Assembly: GCF_002385225.1 (NCBI RefSeq)
Contig: NZ_DGDC01000019.1
Span: forward strand, 1-35,839
Direction of reading: 5' to 3'
Source: Psychrobacter sp. UBA3962
GTDB lineage: Bacteria > Pseudomonadota > Gammaproteobacteria > Pseudomonadales > Moraxellaceae
DNA: 35,839 bases
The notes under the pieces were generated by a model. The model made no database searches. It had not been told where the DNA came from and was given only the letters and a program-made list of their open reading frames with translations. Of the stretch, positions 7,927-16,732 are shown piece after piece (positions within the stretch are counted from its first letter, which is position 1; each line of letters opens with the position of its first letter). Made by a program: the position numbers and the translations under genes.

Positions 7927-8610
7927 TTATTCCTGACGCATTTCAGGCAGTCTATTTGAAGTAATTTGATATAGCAGTGCTGCCGTTAATACGATTCCCA
8001 CTGGAATTAACATGGCCGTATAACCTAAGGCAAAGTAACCGAAAGCCCCCACCACACCGCCGCCACAGAAGCTGTACCAAATGATGGTTTGAAACCCCAA
8101 CATCATTTTATTCACAGGACGGCCCGCCAGCCAGTTACCGATGGCAGCCCCCATATCTGAGGTAAGACCAGTTAAGTGCGTGGTACGAATTACCGCGCCA
8201 CTATAAGTCGCTACCATTGAGTTTTGTAGACCACAGGCCATAGCGGCTAATAGCTGACCCCAATATACGTGCTGAAAGAACAATAAAAAACTGCAGAATA
8301 ATAAACTGGCTTCAATAAATAAGGCCAGTCCATATCGACGACCTAATTTTAATGAGCGCTGCCCTATTAGATAACCACTTAATATGGAGCCGGCCAAAAA
8401 AGACAGTAGCGATGCCCCAATAAAAAAGATAGCGGACCAATCAAGGCGAGCGATGGCTGAAGAAAAGAGGCTAACGTTACCGGTCACATGGGACACAGAA
8501 AGATTGGTAAAGCCACTTAAAGCGATAATATTTACACAGCCAGCACTAAAGGCTAGAACCGCTCCACCGATTAAAATCCATAGAGGTAATTTAGTTATCA
8601 TAACCACCAC
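7927..8610 (-). CDS. DUF1275 (YoaK-type) membrane protein
   Basis: A 227-residue protein with about six hydrophobic segments and the DUF1275 patterns: AGCVNIIALSGFTNLSVSHVTGN near the start, ACGLQNSMVATYSGAVIRTTHLTG in the middle, and TSDMGAAIGNWL. Members are widespread inner-membrane proteins of unknown function. The frame begins at GTG 8610; an ATG three codons later (8601) is an equally possible start, since neither has a well-spaced ribosome binding site. Its end nearly touches that of the convergent leuE-like gene. Confidence 0.88.
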   Translation of the reverse strand: MVVMITKLPLWILIGGAVLAFSAGCVNIIALSGFTNLSVSHVTGNVSLFSSAIARLDWSAIFFIGASLLSFLAGSILSGYLIGQRSLKLGRRYGLALFIEASLLFCSFLLFFQHVYWGQLLAAMACGLQNSMVATYSGAVIRTTHLTGLTSDMGAAIGNWLAGRPVNKMMLGFQTIIWYSFCGGGVVGAFGYFALGYTAMLIPVGIVLTAALLYQITSNRLPEMRQE

Positions 8611-8682
8611 TTATTGTTAAGTGTCTACTCAAATCGCAAATATGTATTGGTCTATTACTACTCAGCTTGTAATACTTAGCTT

Positions 8683-9993
8683 CTATTGCTTAAAGTCGCT
8701 GCCTAATAGACTCACCCTGGCATCACTAAACATGTCCATATCAGGGGCTAAAGTGCGCATAAAACGGTCAAAATAAAGCATCTGCTTAGTCAACAAAGCA
8801 AAGTCACGAGGGAAATGAATACCATGACGCTTGCCGACCTCGACAATCTCTAACATCATTTTGTTAAGCTCATCCGCCTGCTCTTTACTATTGAAGGGCT
8901 TACCACTTGTATAGGTTTTGTCTTCAGCCATAATACGGGTAATCATCTTAGCCAAGTCGCCAGCCAATTGCGCTTGATCGACCTTATCACGCTCATGGGT
9001 CATCCCCATATCAATCATACAACTGGCCATAGTGACATAATCATTGTCTTGCAGTGCTTGCATCATTCCCATACACGCCTGCCAACTCTCTGGCGCAAGC
9101 TTACCGACGATACCAAAGTCGATAAAGCCGATTCGGCCATCTTTTAACAGCATCAGGTTGCCAGCGTGTAAGTCAGCATGGAAGCTGTTACAGAACATAA
9201 GGCTTGCAAACCAAGTATTTAAAGTATCGGCCATGACTTGAGCGGGATCGTCACAATATTGACGCATCGCCACTTCATCTACCATAGAAATACCATGCAG
9301 ACGACTCATGGTCAGCACCCGCTTGGTAGTGAGCTCTTCCACCACTTCTGGCGCCACTACTTTGGTATTGCCTGTCATTTGCAAGAATTGCTGAAAATCT
9401 CGGATATTAGACGCTTCAGCAATAAAATCTGTTTCCGCCATCATCCGAATACGAATCTCATCGATAATAGGTGAGATGCTCGCAAAACGCATTTGTGGCA
9501 TTAGTTTTTCCATAAGCTTGGTAACGCCGTGCAGCACACCAAGGTCGGTCTGCATAATGACTTCAACATCAGGTTTTTGGACTTTTAGCACCACTTCGCG
9601 CCCATCAGGCAAAGTTGCCGCATGTACCTGAGCAATACTTGCCGACGCCAAAGGCTCTTTTTCAACTTTGCTAAATAAATCTTCTAAGCTTTGACCCTCA
9701 GTTAGCAGCTCTTCTTTTAGCACTTGCTCAATGTAGCTATAAGGCAAAGGCGTGGTTTGATCAAGACACCCTTGAAAAGCAATCACATAATCACGGGGGA
9801 ATAATGAGGGCGTGCTGGCAATAAACTGACCAATTTTGATATAAGTAGTGCCCAACTGCTCAAAGGTCTCACGTAACATCACCGCATCAGGTCGCTCCCC
9901 TTTGGCAACCCTTAACGCGGATAACCCGGCAACACTGGCAGTATGACGAACACGATTGACAACATTAAAAGACTTTCTTAGTAGATTAGGCAT
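8683..9993 (-). CDS. UbiB/ABC1 (AarF) family atypical kinase-like protein
   Basis: The 436-residue protein has the UbiB-family marks: KIGQ at 53-56, the Ala-rich loop LASASIAQVH at 115-124, the probable nucleotide-binding Lys137 (EVVLKVQKP), the catalytic-loop HADLHAGN at 272-279 and the metal-binding IDFG at 291-294. Family members (UbiB, COQ8) are ATPases that support ubiquinone synthesis or lipid homeostasis. It lacks the C-terminal pair of membrane helices typical of UbiB itself, and no ubiquinone gene is nearby, so it is better called a UbiB-like paralogue. Confidence 0.9.
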   Translation of the reverse strand: MPNLLRKSFNVVNRVRHTASVAGLSALRVAKGERPDAVMLRETFEQLGTTYIKIGQFIASTPSLFPRDYVIAFQGCLDQTTPLPYSYIEQVLKEELLTEGQSLEDLFSKVEKEPLASASIAQVHAATLPDGREVVLKVQKPDVEVIMQTDLGVLHGVTKLMEKLMPQMRFASISPIIDEIRIRMMAETDFIAEASNIRDFQQFLQMTGNTKVVAPEVVEELTTKRVLTMSRLHGISMVDEVAMRQYCDDPAQVMADTLNTWFASLMFCNSFHADLHAGNLMLLKDGRIGFIDFGIVGKLAPESWQACMGMMQALQDNDYVTMASCMIDMGMTHERDKVDQAQLAGDLAKMITRIMAEDKTYTSGKPFNSKEQADELNKMMLEIVEVGKRHGIHFPRDFALLTKQMLYFDRFMRTLAPDMDMFSDARVSLLGSDFKQ

Positions 9994-10055
9994 TGTTATT
10001 TTATTTAACCCATAAAGAGATTAAGACAGCAGTGTCTATAAATTATAACCGAAAA

Positions 10056-10886
10056 TTAAATATGTAGCTCGTGACCACATCGATCACAAAACTGAGCACC
10101 AGCGGCATGACCAAACTTGCCACAATTAGGGCAAGTGACAGGGTGCAACTGAGGTCGCATACTTTTGGCAAGCTCTGAGGTAAAGATACCAGTTGGTACC
10201 GCAATAATGGAGTAACCGGTCATCATCACCATGGTCGCTATAAACTGACCTAAAGGGGTCTTGGGCGACATATCCCCGTAACCTACCGTGGTCAGCGTAA
10301 CCGTCGCCCAGTAGATAGATACTGGGATACTGGTGAAGCCATTCTCCGGTCCTTCGACCACATAAATGACCGAGCCGAAAATCATAACCAGCAGCACCAA
10401 TGACAAGAAGAAAACCGTAATTTTTTGCTGGCTGGTTCTAAGCGCTGCGGCCAAAAATCCTGCTTGCTGCATGTAAGACTTGAGCTTAAGAACCCTAAAT
10501 ACCCGTAAGATACGTAGGATACGAACCACGATCAGGTATTGAACTCCGCCGAATATCAAGCTTAGATAGCTTGGCAATACTGACAGTAAATCCACTATAC
10601 CAAAGAAGCTGAAAACGTAACGTACTCGGTTTGGCGCCGAGAACAATCGCAGTAAATACTCAATAGTGAATAAAATGGTGAAGAACCATTCTGCATAAAA
10701 GAAGACTGTACCAAATTGCAATCGTAGATACAGCACACTATCGAGCATTACCACTGCCACACTGGTAGCAATGGCAATCAGCAGAACAATATCAAATAAC
10801 TTACCTAAAGGCGTATCCGTTCCTTCAATAATAATATGGATACGATCACGTAGGTGATTTAGCGTATTTGAGGATAGTTTTTTCAT
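10056..10886 (-). CDS. Voltage-gated-type potassium channel with C-terminal zinc ribbon
   Basis: The 276-residue protein has six transmembrane segments in the Shaker-like layout. The voltage sensor S4 is VVRILRILRVFRVLKLKSYM (about 120-139), with regularly spaced arginines. The pore filter is TTVGYGD at 199-205, diagnostic for potassium selectivity, followed by an S6 helix (about 213-235). The final 25 residues form a CxxC...CxxC zinc ribbon (C252, C255, C267, C270), presumably cytoplasmic. A short region in between links the pore to the ribbon. Bacterial Kv-like channels with such a ribbon exist, but its role (assembly or metal/redox sensing) is not established. It is a single-gene unit. Confidence 0.92.
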   Translation of the reverse strand: MKKLSSNTLNHLRDRIHIIIEGTDTPLGKLFDIVLLIAIATSVAVVMLDSVLYLRLQFGTVFFYAEWFFTILFTIEYLLRLFSAPNRVRYVFSFFGIVDLLSVLPSYLSLIFGGVQYLIVVRILRILRVFRVLKLKSYMQQAGFLAAALRTSQQKITVFFLSLVLLVMIFGSVIYVVEGPENGFTSIPVSIYWATVTLTTVGYGDMSPKTPLGQFIATMVMMTGYSIIAVPTGIFTSELAKSMRPQLHPVTCPNCGKFGHAAGAQFCDRCGHELHI

Positions 10887-10918
10887 AAATACGGGTGGCT
10901 AGTCTATAATGGAGACTC

Positions 10919-10947
10919 ATTATACGTGATTCGATTAACAATGTTAG
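10919..10947 (-). promoter_or_regulatory. Putative promoter of the potassium channel gene
   Basis: On the minus strand CTAACA, a 17-bp spacer and an exact TATAAT (plus-strand 10919-10924) lie 33 bases upstream of the ATG at 10886. Confidence 0.4.
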
Positions 10948-11080
10948 CTATTCCCTCAACTTTGTTTCAGCCACAGTTAATTTAATATACAGAATATTAT
11001 CGGTAATACCGTAGCCCTTAGTGACTTACTTTATGGCTTTATCGGTCCTAAACTAGGACTGAAATCAAAATAGATATTTC

Positions 11081-11089
11081 TGCTATAAT
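11081..11089 (+). promoter_or_regulatory. Extended -10 promoter of yebC
   Basis: TGC followed by TATAAT (11084-11089) forms an extended -10 element, which can work without a good -35. It would give a 5' leader of about 180 bases before the yebC ATG. Confidence 0.45.
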
Positions 11090-11273
11090 TAGCTAGCTTT
11101 AGAAAAGAAGTCTAATCAGCCTATAATACAAATTTTATAAATCTTTAGCTCAGCGGCTTTAAGGGGCTGTGGTTGGCCTATTTCTACAACCATACCGCCC
11201 TTAGGCCACTATAAAATTAACGTCGTATTTGACAATTAATTTGTTTAACGTAATTGATAAGGACAAACACATT

Positions 11274-12020
11274 ATGGCAGGTCATTCTAAATGGGCAAAT
11301 ATTAAGCACAAGAAGGCCAAAGAGGATGCCAAGCGTGGCAAAATCTTCACCAAGATTATTCGTGAGCTTGTATCAGCAACCAAGCAAGGTGAACCAGATC
11401 CAGAAACTAACCCTCGATTACGGGCAGCAGTAGAAAAAGCCCTGTCGGCCAACATGACCAAAGACACCATCCAACGTGCAATCGAGCGTGGCGCCGGTAA
11501 CTCTGAAGGCGGCGAAATGGATGAGCTGACTTATGAAGGTTATGGCATTGGCGGTGTGGCGGTATTGGTTGAAACCATGACCGATAACGTAAACCGTACT
11601 GTGAGTGAAGTGCGTCATGCGTTTACTAAGTTTGATGGTAACTTAGGGACTTCAGGGTCAGTGGCCTATCTCTTCACCAAACGTGGTGAGATTATCTTCG
11701 ATGATGTGTCATTAGAAGATGACATTATGATGGTGGCCTTAGACGCTGGCGCTGTCGATATCGAAAACGATGGGGAAAGCTTATTGGTCATCACTGAACC
11801 AGAAAACTTTGGTGCCGTTAAGGACGCCTTAACCGAAGCAGGATTTGAATCTAGCAATGCGGAAGTGACCATGTCACCTTCAACCACAGCGTTAATCGAT
11901 AATCTTGAAGATGCTGAAAAAGTGATGAAGATGATTGATATGCTTGAAGACTTGGATGATGTACAAGACGTGCATACCAACGTTGATTTCCCCGATGAGA
12001 TTTTAGAGCAGCTGTCATAA
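11274..12020 (+). CDS. yebC: YebC/PmpR-family DNA-binding regulatory protein
   Basis: The start is set at ATG 11274, giving MAGHSKWANIKHKKAKED, the invariant N-terminus of the family; an AAGGA lies 11 bases before it. The in-frame ATG 45 bases upstream would add residues foreign to the family. The 248-residue length is usual. GEPDPETNPRLRAAVEKA, NMTKDTIQRAIERG, EGYGIGGVAVLVETMTDNRT-like VETMTDNVNRTV, and LGTSGSVAYLF are the diagnostic segments. YebC proteins bind DNA as transcriptional regulators, and recent work links some members to translation of proline-rich stretches. Confidence 0.96.
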   Translation: MAGHSKWANIKHKKAKEDAKRGKIFTKIIRELVSATKQGEPDPETNPRLRAAVEKALSANMTKDTIQRAIERGAGNSEGGEMDELTYEGYGIGGVAVLVETMTDNVNRTVSEVRHAFTKFDGNLGTSGSVAYLFTKRGEIIFDDVSLEDDIMMVALDAGAVDIENDGESLLVITEPENFGAVKDALTEAGFESSNAEVTMSPSTTALIDNLEDAEKVMKMIDMLEDLDDVQDVHTNVDFPDEILEQLS

Positions 12021-12091
12021 GTCTATTTACCGCGAAGATATATAAAGCGATAAAAGACAGCTCTATTATTAAGACATCAGCTATAAAAAAA

Positions 12092-12119
12092 CCCCGCCAA
12101 ACTATTGGCGGGATTTTTA
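12092..12119. terminator. Bidirectional terminator between yebC and the Mo-enzyme operon
   Basis: An 8-bp GC-rich stem (12093-12100 with 12105-12112) with an A run before and a T run after. It overlaps the last codons of the convergent cytidylyltransferase gene and can serve both transcripts. Confidence 0.75.
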
Positions 12120-12923
12120 TGGGTCAAGCCAGCCCTGCTCTATCGCAAACTGTAACTGCTCAAGGGTATCAATATCGAGACTAAGCTTGATATTATCAAC
12201 CACGCTCAGATCCTTACTGGATAAACCTCTAATTAAATAACGCAGTCCCTTATCGCCGTTAAGTATTGGCTGCCATTGAGTTAATAGTTGGTAGTCAATA
12301 TTGATAGGCAGACCGATAATCTGTTGTTCATTATCTGAAATGTCAGTATTTGAAGGGTCAGTTATTAGACATTCAATATGGGATGATTCGTTTTCCAAAA
12401 TCTTGTACGAACTAGAATAACTACTAGCGATCACTTTCTTGCAATCACTAGATTTAGGGTAGCCGGGCTTCTCTGTATTTTTATCGGCATTAAAACCGGC
12501 CAACAAATTACTTAGATGATCAACGTCGAGTAAAACTTGATCGACCCCTAATATTATTACCCGCTGTATCGCTAAGCCATTCGCCACCTCACGGTTTAAC
12601 TGAGTAATCGCCAAACTTAAACTGTGAGCCATACCTTGTTCAGGATGGGTATTTATGACAGGCATCACCACATCATGCTGTGCCGCTAAGGTCTGGCTTA
12701 ATTGGATAGTTTTACTCTGTGAGCTAGCGACAACCAATAAAATGGTACTGGGATTGGTGGCCAGGGCTAGGTTTGTCATTACTTCAAGCAGCGGTTGAGA
12801 CTGCTTCTTCAATAACTGTTTGGGTTGACCTAAACGCTGACTTAATCCGCTAGCCAATATAATCACAGCATGAGATTGTTGCGGTAAGTTTAGGTCTTTA
12901 TTGCCAACTTTTTGCTTTATCAT
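12117..12923 (-). CDS. MocA-like molybdenum cofactor nucleotidyltransferase (MobA-like fold)
   Basis: The 268-residue protein begins with the nucleotidyltransferase motif IILASGLSQRLGQPKQLL (LAxGxSxRxGxxK), followed by VVASSQSK, HPEQGMAHSLSLAI and ILGVDQVLLD, the pattern of MocA/NicotinateDH-type enzymes. MocA transfers CMP to molybdopterin to form the MCD cofactor used by PaoABC- and XdhD-type enzymes. It is the last gene of the pao operon and overlaps the preceding stop by one base (TAATG). The region between ASSY and GLPINI, normally short, holds about 30 Ser/Asn/Glu-rich residues, so the family's usual GxxGxP loop is altered. CMP specificity is inferred from context. Confidence 0.8.
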   Translation of the reverse strand: MIKQKVGNKDLNLPQQSHAVIILASGLSQRLGQPKQLLKKQSQPLLEVMTNLALATNPSTILLVVASSQSKTIQLSQTLAAQHDVVMPVINTHPEQGMAHSLSLAITQLNREVANGLAIQRVIILGVDQVLLDVDHLSNLLAGFNADKNTEKPGYPKSSDCKKVIASSYSSSYKILENESSHIECLITDPSNTDISDNEQQIIGLPINIDYQLLTQWQPILNGDKGLRYLIRGLSSKDLSVVDNIKLSLDIDTLEQLQFAIEQGWLDP

Positions 12924-14266
12924 TAATTAAACACTTCAAATCGTGCGTTAGCAGCCTGAGGTGAATCAACTTGTGAGCGATTCGCAGGCTGTTTACTAAT
13001 TATATTCCCTGAGTTTACAGTACTTAGGTCTACCTCGTGCATAACTGCATTGATTTGCGCTATGATACCTAAAGCTAAGGCTTCTGGCCCCTCTCCACCA
13101 AGCTTATAACCAATTGGATAATGTAACTGCTCAATACCGGCCTGAAGCTCATCGACATTACCCTCATACGCTTCGGTAATCTCATCAATCAAACGCTCGG
13201 TACGGTACTTTGTTCCCAATTGGCCCAAATAGGCAGGTGGATTGGCAAGCAATACTTTAAGTCGAGCTCTATCTTGAGTCAGACTATGAGACATTACTGC
13301 TACTGCTGCATTACGACTAAGCTCAATAAGTGTTTCACTGTCCTCTAAAGGCAGACACAGTACTTTATCAACCTGCATAAACCGAGAACGAGTAGCATAA
13401 TGACTCCGGCTATCTATAACGGTAACGTGCCAATCTTGCATTTTGGCCATCGTTACTAAAGGCATTACATCGTTTCCGGCCCCACAAATCAGCAACTTAA
13501 TCTGGGGCTGTAAACGGCGCACCAACCACTGTGTCTGAACTCTATGCTGCAGCTGATTATTTAGCAGCCCTTGCAGAGTGACAAACTGTGGTTTTTTATG
13601 TACATAAGGCTCTGAGCATAGGGTACTTACCGCATGGTTAAGTATCGGATTACCTTTAACGGGTTCACTGACTTCATTAAAATACACCGCCCTCTCAGTT
13701 ATCGCTGACTGATCTAAATTCACGTGTAAACCAATAGGCGGATGTGAATCATCAGAACCCGACCTTTCATAACCACTAAGTTGGTAACGAACCAAAGTAG
13801 CCACACTTTGCGGATTACCGCTTTGACGGACTTGTTTCAGGCTCTGAAGTAAAGGCAAAGCAGTAGCCAGCCTCTCAAACAATACGTGTATCCGGCCATT
13901 GCAGCCAATACCAAAATTAAGCTCAAGCTCAGTATCAAAAGAGTGATTATCTTGATCCTTGTTGCTTGAGCCACTGTTATCTTCCCATGACGATTGTTTA
14001 TCACTATCATCAATATCGTCGCCTGTTTGGTATACCTGAACTATTGGCCCTTGACGAGTTAGCCAAAAAGCCTTTTTGATAATGTGTGGCTCAAGGCACC
14101 CCCCACTAATCATCCCTGCTGATCGGCCATCAGCGCAGATCAACATCATTGCTCCTGCCTTGCGATAAGCAGAACCTTCAGTATGGACCACAGTCGCTAA
14201 GACCGCCTCAATCTGCTCACTTTGAGCTTGATCAGCAAGTTTTAGTATGTCAGAGACATTATTCAT
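12923..14266 (-). CDS. XdhC/CoxI-family maturation factor (PaoD-like)
   Basis: Start chosen at ATG 14266 (MNNVSDILKLADQ), which has AAGG at good spacing and lies 13 bases after the stop of the molybdenum subunit gene; an upstream in-frame start at 14299 would overlap that gene. The 447-residue protein has an N-terminal XdhC/CoxI domain (VLATVVHTEGSAYRKAGAMM, MISGGCLEPHI, FGIGCNGRIHVLFE) and a C-terminal Rossmann domain (LLICGAGNDVMPLV, VTVIDSRSHYATRSRF, AVAVMSHSLTQDR). Such proteins bind and sulfurate the molybdenum cofactor and insert it into the large subunit. A Ser/Asp/Asn-rich insert of about 25 residues interrupts the first domain, just before FGIGCNG. Confidence 0.9.
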   Translation of the reverse strand: MNNVSDILKLADQAQSEQIEAVLATVVHTEGSAYRKAGAMMLICADGRSAGMISGGCLEPHIIKKAFWLTRQGPIVQVYQTGDDIDDSDKQSSWEDNSGSSNKDQDNHSFDTELELNFGIGCNGRIHVLFERLATALPLLQSLKQVRQSGNPQSVATLVRYQLSGYERSGSDDSHPPIGLHVNLDQSAITERAVYFNEVSEPVKGNPILNHAVSTLCSEPYVHKKPQFVTLQGLLNNQLQHRVQTQWLVRRLQPQIKLLICGAGNDVMPLVTMAKMQDWHVTVIDSRSHYATRSRFMQVDKVLCLPLEDSETLIELSRNAAVAVMSHSLTQDRARLKVLLANPPAYLGQLGTKYRTERLIDEITEAYEGNVDELQAGIEQLHYPIGYKLGGEGPEALALGIIAQINAVMHEVDLSTVNSGNIISKQPANRSQVDSPQAANARFEVFN

Positions 14267-14279
14267 AAGAGGCCTTATC

Positions 14280-16730
14280 TTAATCTGGCAATTGGTCAAT
14301 GAGCTTATCTAAGGTAATAGGGAAATCATAAACCCTTACCCCTACTGCATTATAGATGGCATTGGCAATGGCAGCAGCCGCTCCTGAAATAGCAGTCTCA
14401 CCGATACCTTTAATGTGCATAGGATTGGTATAAGGGTCATCTTCTTCCACCAAAATCACTTCAAGCTGAGGCACATCGGCATTCACCGGAAGATGGTATT
14501 CTGCTAAATCATGATTGCACAGTCTACCGTCACGTTTATCATGTATGACCTCTTCCATTAATGCAGCACCAATACCGAACACCATGCCGCCATAACACTG
14601 AGAGGTGGCTAAGTTATGGTTAAGAATACGGCCAGCAGTGAAAGCACCGGTCATATTTTTTACTCGGATTTCACCAGTGACACGATGTACTGCAACCTCA
14701 GCAAAGTTGGCCCCATAACAAGCTTGACGATGCGACTTCCCATTTTTACCTGGGGCAATCTGTCCTTTAGCGCTTAACTTTTGATTCTCTAGTTGGCTGA
14801 TAATATCTACCAAAGGATAAGTTGCAGAGTCACTAAAGTCATATTGCTCAGGATCAATATTGTCAGAACCTTTCATTGAAACTGATAAGCCTACTTTTTC
14901 AGTGGCATCCTCTACTTTGTCTACTAAGGCATCCAAAACCTTTTTACCAGCTTCTACTGCAAGTTCAGCCACGCCAGCCTGATGTTCACCGGTTTTGGAT
15001 ACTTGACCTTCACCCAATTGAATCGTATCGGCATGTAAGCCCACTCGTTTAGCGATCTGCTCTCTAAGCTCGGCACAAGCTAGGTAAATACTACTTCCGG
15101 CACTGGCCGCCCCAAAGCTACCGCCTGACCCAGGACTAGAGGGAAAACGACTATCCCCAAGTTGCATATCGATATGATCAATTGGCAGGCCTAATAGATC
15201 AGCAGCCACTTGTGAGAACACGGTATAAGAGCCGGTACCAATATCAGTCATATCTGATTCGATGACTGCTTTTACCCCTAAGGTCTTGGTAGGGTCTAAT
15301 TGCAAGGTAGCCCGTGCTTCAGATGGCATAAGTTGGTTGCCTCTTGAGGCCACAGCCATACCAGTACCAATCCACCAATCGCCTTCTAAACGGCTGGCAG
15401 GTTCGCTACTGTGTTTTTCTTCCCATCCAAAAGCTTTAGATCCTTGCTCCAAACAAGCCAATAGCTGTCTGGTTGAAAAAGGAATTTGTTGTGAAGGATC
15501 TTCTTCAGGTTCATTACGGCGGCGAAGCTCGATAGGGTCAATACCCAACTGGCAGGCTAGTTCATCCATAGCACACTCTAAGGCTATTTGACCAACTGCT
15601 TCACCAGGAGCACGCATCGAACCTGATAGCGTCCAGTTCATATCGACCTGTTGATAACTCACCCTACGGTTCTCACCACGATATAAGTAATGGGTAGACA
15701 AGCCAGCCGGTTCAAAGAAGCTCTCATTAGGCAAGTTACTCGATATGCTGTCATGAATAATAGTGTTCAATACCCCATTTTCATCACAGCCTAAAGCAAT
15801 ACGCTGGCGGGTATTAGAGCGGCGAACGGTCGCTTCCATCACTTGCGGACGGGTCATCATTACCAGTACTGGTCTGTCTAGCTCTTTGGCTGCAATGGCA
15901 GCAGCTATTGATTCAGGAGAAATCCCTAACTTACTGCCAAAACCGCCTCCTACATAGCGAGAAATAACATTCACGTTGTCATTGTCGATCTCTAATGCGT
16001 CGGCAATTTGCTTTTGGCTAAAGGCTACCATCTGGTTTGAGGTATAAATGATCAGTTTATCGTCTTCCCAATATGCCAAGCTGCTGTGCGGCTCCATTGG
16101 TGAGTTGCTTTGATTGGGGGTGGTATAGACTCGGTCCAAAGTCACTGCAGATTGCTGCAACCCTTTCTCAGGGTCACCCTGTTTGCTATTTTTATCAGAA
16201 CCTTCCTTCTCATTGACTTCATGAGCGTTTTTCAGCTGTTGTTTAAAGTCTAAAGCCGCTTCATCGGTCTCATCTTCATAGCTCACCACTAAGGCTTTAG
16301 CGCCCTCCGTAGCCGCCTCAAAGGTTTCCCCAACAACTATTGCTATGGGTTGGCCATGATAAGCGATGTCTATTGCCCCTTGGGTCGGCGCTTTCATCTT
16401 GCCGCCCTGCTGTGAGTTACGTAAGAAATGCTTAGCATCAGTAACCACTTTGATCACCCCTGGGATATCAGCCACTGACTCGGTATCAATGTTGGTCACT
16501 TTACCGTTGCTAATAGTCGCCCCAACTAAGACGCCAAACAGCCTATTGTCTTTATAGAATTCTGCAGAATAAGGGGCTTGGCCACTGACCTTAAGCGAGC
16601 CATCCACTCGGGCAACAGGTTTACCAACCAGCTTACTTGAAGTCTTATCAAAAAGGGTCTCAACAGGCCCGTTCATCATCATTCTTTTGGTAGGTTCAGA
16701 ACCCAAGATATCTGTATCAAAAGCAGCCAT
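14280..16730 (-). CDS. Molybdopterin-binding subunit of an aldehyde oxidoreductase (PaoC-like, xanthine dehydrogenase family)
   Basis: The 816-residue protein is the catalytic large subunit. It starts with GKPVARVDGSLKVSGQAPYSAE (a/b hammerhead domain), then RYVGGGFGSKLG, MRAPGEAVGQIALECAMDEL and GSGGSFGAASAGSSIY, which bind the molybdopterin cofactor. The catalytic glutamate is E778 in KGIGETA, as in aldehyde and xanthine oxidoreductases. E. coli PaoC (YagR) is ~730 residues; the extra length here is partly a charged segment after residue ~175 and one near residues 590-640. Expected substrates are aromatic or aliphatic aldehydes, but the sequence does not fix this. The gene starts two bases after the FAD-subunit stop, with AAGGA overlapping that end. 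Confidence 0.92.
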   Translation of the reverse strand: MAAFDTDILGSEPTKRMMMNGPVETLFDKTSSKLVGKPVARVDGSLKVSGQAPYSAEFYKDNRLFGVLVGATISNGKVTNIDTESVADIPGVIKVVTDAKHFLRNSQQGGKMKAPTQGAIDIAYHGQPIAIVVGETFEAATEGAKALVVSYEDETDEAALDFKQQLKNAHEVNEKEGSDKNSKQGDPEKGLQQSAVTLDRVYTTPNQSNSPMEPHSSLAYWEDDKLIIYTSNQMVAFSQKQIADALEIDNDNVNVISRYVGGGFGSKLGISPESIAAAIAAKELDRPVLVMMTRPQVMEATVRRSNTRQRIALGCDENGVLNTIIHDSISSNLPNESFFEPAGLSTHYLYRGENRRVSYQQVDMNWTLSGSMRAPGEAVGQIALECAMDELACQLGIDPIELRRRNEPEEDPSQQIPFSTRQLLACLEQGSKAFGWEEKHSSEPASRLEGDWWIGTGMAVASRGNQLMPSEARATLQLDPTKTLGVKAVIESDMTDIGTGSYTVFSQVAADLLGLPIDHIDMQLGDSRFPSSPGSGGSFGAASAGSSIYLACAELREQIAKRVGLHADTIQLGEGQVSKTGEHQAGVAELAVEAGKKVLDALVDKVEDATEKVGLSVSMKGSDNIDPEQYDFSDSATYPLVDIISQLENQKLSAKGQIAPGKNGKSHRQACYGANFAEVAVHRVTGEIRVKNMTGAFTAGRILNHNLATSQCYGGMVFGIGAALMEEVIHDKRDGRLCNHDLAEYHLPVNADVPQLEVILVEEDDPYTNPMHIKGIGETAISGAAAAIANAIYNAVGVRVYDFPITLDKLIDQLPD

Positions 16731-16732
16731 GA

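Larger units (their letters stand above)
10887..11273. other. Divergent intergenic region between the channel gene and yebC
   Basis: This 387-base gap contains promoter-like boxes for both flanking genes (listed separately) and a short hairpin GTCCTA/TAGGAC near 11046-11060. No further coding or RNA gene is seen. Confidence 0.4.

Noticed and set aside
7907..7929. Inverted repeat TAAGCTT/AAGCTTA between the convergent leuE-like and DUF1275 genes
   Set aside because: Short and A+T-rich with no T run, overlapping both gene ends. Too weak to call a terminator.
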